A program made the position numbers and the translations under genes. This document shows, one piece after another, positions 12,725-14,010 of a stretch of 14,010 bases of DNA. Numbering within the stretch: the first letter of the stretch is position 1; every line of letters starts with the position of its first letter. Origin of the DNA: Planctomycetia bacterium (GTDB lineage: Bacteria > Planctomycetota > Planctomycetia > Pirellulales > UBA1268); contig RGBY01000038.1 of NCBI GenBank assembly GCA_009919445.1, positions 1-14,010 of the forward strand. The letters are read 5' to 3'. The notes beneath the pieces were generated by a model. The model searched no databases and had not been told where the DNA came from. It saw nothing but the letters and a program-made list of their open reading frames with translations.

Positions 12725-13846
12725 TCAGCCGACGAGGCTGGCCGCAGCATAGCTTCCTAAAATGGCGACTCTCGTGCACCGCTTTTCGAGTGAGGCGATG
12801 GCCCGCCGCACACGGAGGTCATCGCGGTGGCCCTCTAATTCTACAAAGAAGATGTAGCCACGCTTCTCGCCCGCCAGCGGGAACGACTCGATCCAGGTCA
12901 GGTTGAGTTTCTGGCGTTTAGGAATAGACAGTGCGTCGGCGAGTCCGCCCGGGCGATGCTCAATTTCAAACATCAGGGCTGTTTTGTCTTTGCCGGTCCG
13001 CTTGGCATCGGCGTGTCCGATAACGGCAAACCGAGTCGTGTTTCCGGCAATGTCCTCAATGTTTTCTGCGAGCACGGACAGGCCGTGGTGAACGCCTGCC
13101 TGCCGGCTGGCAATGGCGGCGGCGTGGGGAGTGCGGGCAGCCATTTCGGCGGCAGCACTGGTGCTGGTCACCTCGACAAGATTGGCATTGGGCAGGTGAC
13201 GGGCGAGCCAGTTGCGACACTGCGAGAGTGCCTGTGGGCGGCTGTAGACCTCGCGGACATCATGCCGTTCGCAGGCCGCGAGCAGGTTGTGATGAATCCG
13301 CAGGGGCACTTCCGCACAGATTTTGACCGGCATCCGTGACAGGTTGTCGAGCGTGTCGGCGATGCGTCCGTCAGTTGAGTTTTCCAGCGGGACGACGCCG
13401 TAGTGCGAGTGCCCGGCGAGAACCTCTTCAAAGGCCGCAGAGATGCTCGAGACCGGAACAAACTCAACCGAGTTGCCGAAGCGGTGGAGGGCAGCCAGGT
13501 GGCTGTAGGTCCAGGCTGGTCCCAGGTGGGCAACCCGCAGGTGTTGTTCAATAGCCCGGGAGCCAGAAATGAGTTCGCGGAAGATCGCCTTCAGGCTGTC
13601 ATCAGCGAGTGGGCCGGCATTGGCGTCGGCAACACGGTCGAGGACAAGCTCTTCCCGCGATGGGTCGTAGGTGAGTTCCCCACTGGCCGCTTTGAGGTGA
13701 CCAATTTCCCGGGCAACCTCGGCACGCTGGTTCATCAGCCCGACAAGTTCTCGGTCGATCTTGTCGATCTCACTGCGAAGTTTGGAAAGCCCCGGTCGCT
13801 TGGCGGTGGCCTTCTTGCGTCGGCGGGGTGAGGGCGTCTTGGCCAT
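12725..13846 (-). CDS. pheA: Bifunctional chorismate mutase / prephenate dehydratase
   Basis: It converts chorismate to prephenate and then to phenylpyruvate for phenylalanine synthesis. Residues 1-18 are a basic leader. An AroQ-type mutase follows (20-100), with Arg24, Arg41, Lys52, Asp61, Arg64 and Glu65 at expected catalytic places. The dehydratase domain (about 104-278) has GPAWTYSHLAA (109-119, Trp112 where Gly is usual), PLENSTDG and the catalytic TRF at 271-273. The ACT domain (about 287-365) should sense phenylalanine, but the usual GALV and ESRP motifs read GGLA and ESFP here, with Phe322 in place of Arg, while FFVELEGH is kept. The total of 373 residues is normal. No Shine-Dalgarno site is seen before the ATG. 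Confidence 0.95.
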   Translation of the reverse strand: MAKTPSPRRRKKATAKRPGLSKLRSEIDKIDRELVGLMNQRAEVAREIGHLKAASGELTYDPSREELVLDRVADANAGPLADDSLKAIFRELISGSRAIEQHLRVAHLGPAWTYSHLAALHRFGNSVEFVPVSSISAAFEEVLAGHSHYGVVPLENSTDGRIADTLDNLSRMPVKICAEVPLRIHHNLLAACERHDVREVYSRPQALSQCRNWLARHLPNANLVEVTSTSAAAEMAARTPHAAAIASRQAGVHHGLSVLAENIEDIAGNTTRFAVIGHADAKRTGKDKTALMFEIEHRPGGLADALSIPKRQKLNLTWIESFPLAGEKRGYIFFVELEGHRDDLRVRRAIASLEKRCTRVAILGSYAAASLVG

Positions 13847-14010
13847 AGATAGGTTGAGAGGCGGTCGGTGGGTGGTGGGGCCGGCCTGGCTGGCACTGGC
13901 AGGATGCCCGACGGCGTAGTCCGGCGGAAATCATCGCATTTCGGCAGAGATCGTCCATGGGCCTGCGGCACCTGGTCGCCCGTCAAAATGGCAGACGGGC
14001 TGGGTTCGCC
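13847..14010. other. Upstream region of pheA, with an inverted repeat
   Basis: 164 bases to the window edge without a supported gene. GCCCGTC at 13978-13984 pairs with GACGGGC at 13994-14000 around a 9-base loop; it may mark the 3' end of a gene beyond the window, but no T-run follows. Open frames at the edge on the - strand end at 13931 or 13983 and cannot be identified. Confidence 0.4.

Noticed and set aside
13735..13986. 83-codon open frame on the - strand over the start of pheA
   Set aside because: It is proline/arginine-rich, overlaps the pheA N-terminus in another frame and has no recognised family.

Overview
The window looks like chromosomal DNA of a planctomycete, probably Pirellulales-like. 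The signs are a DUF1559 protein with a type IV prepilin-like N-terminus, an RNI-type leucine-rich-repeat exported protein, a planctomycete-style short TPR protein, weak or absent Shine-Dalgarno sites ahead of many genes, and separate coaC and coaB genes. This assignment is inferred from gene content; no rRNA or other taxonomic marker is present.

Layout. One leucine-rich-repeat gene lies on the + strand at the left. Every other confident gene lies on the - strand, so transcription runs right to left: pheA (chorismate mutase/prephenate dehydratase), tpiA, secG, yicC, gmk, rpoZ, then a 450-base array of alternating hairpins, a DUF1559 gene translationally coupled to a small exported protein, coaC, coaB, argC, argJ, an acidic protein, a short TPR protein and a purine nucleoside phosphorylase that converges on the LRR gene. 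Most of this is housekeeping: aromatic amino acid, arginine, coenzyme A and purine metabolism, glycolysis, protein export and RNA polymerase.

The order yicC-gmk-rpoZ-coaBC is an old, widespread bacterial gene order. Here it is split between rpoZ and coaC by about 2.2 kb that holds the hairpin array and the DUF1559 pair. The inserted genes have visibly lower G+C than the flanking genes, and the DUF1559 gene has its own good sigma-70-type promoter.

The hairpin array (about 8813-9258) is the most unusual object here. Five hairpins of type A (core CATGGATG) alternate with four of type B (loop CCTTGGC). Where the copies differ in sequence, the two arms of a stem have often changed together, so pairing is kept. 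It does not code for protein, is not a CRISPR and lacks the U-tract of a simple terminator. I do not recognise it as a named element.
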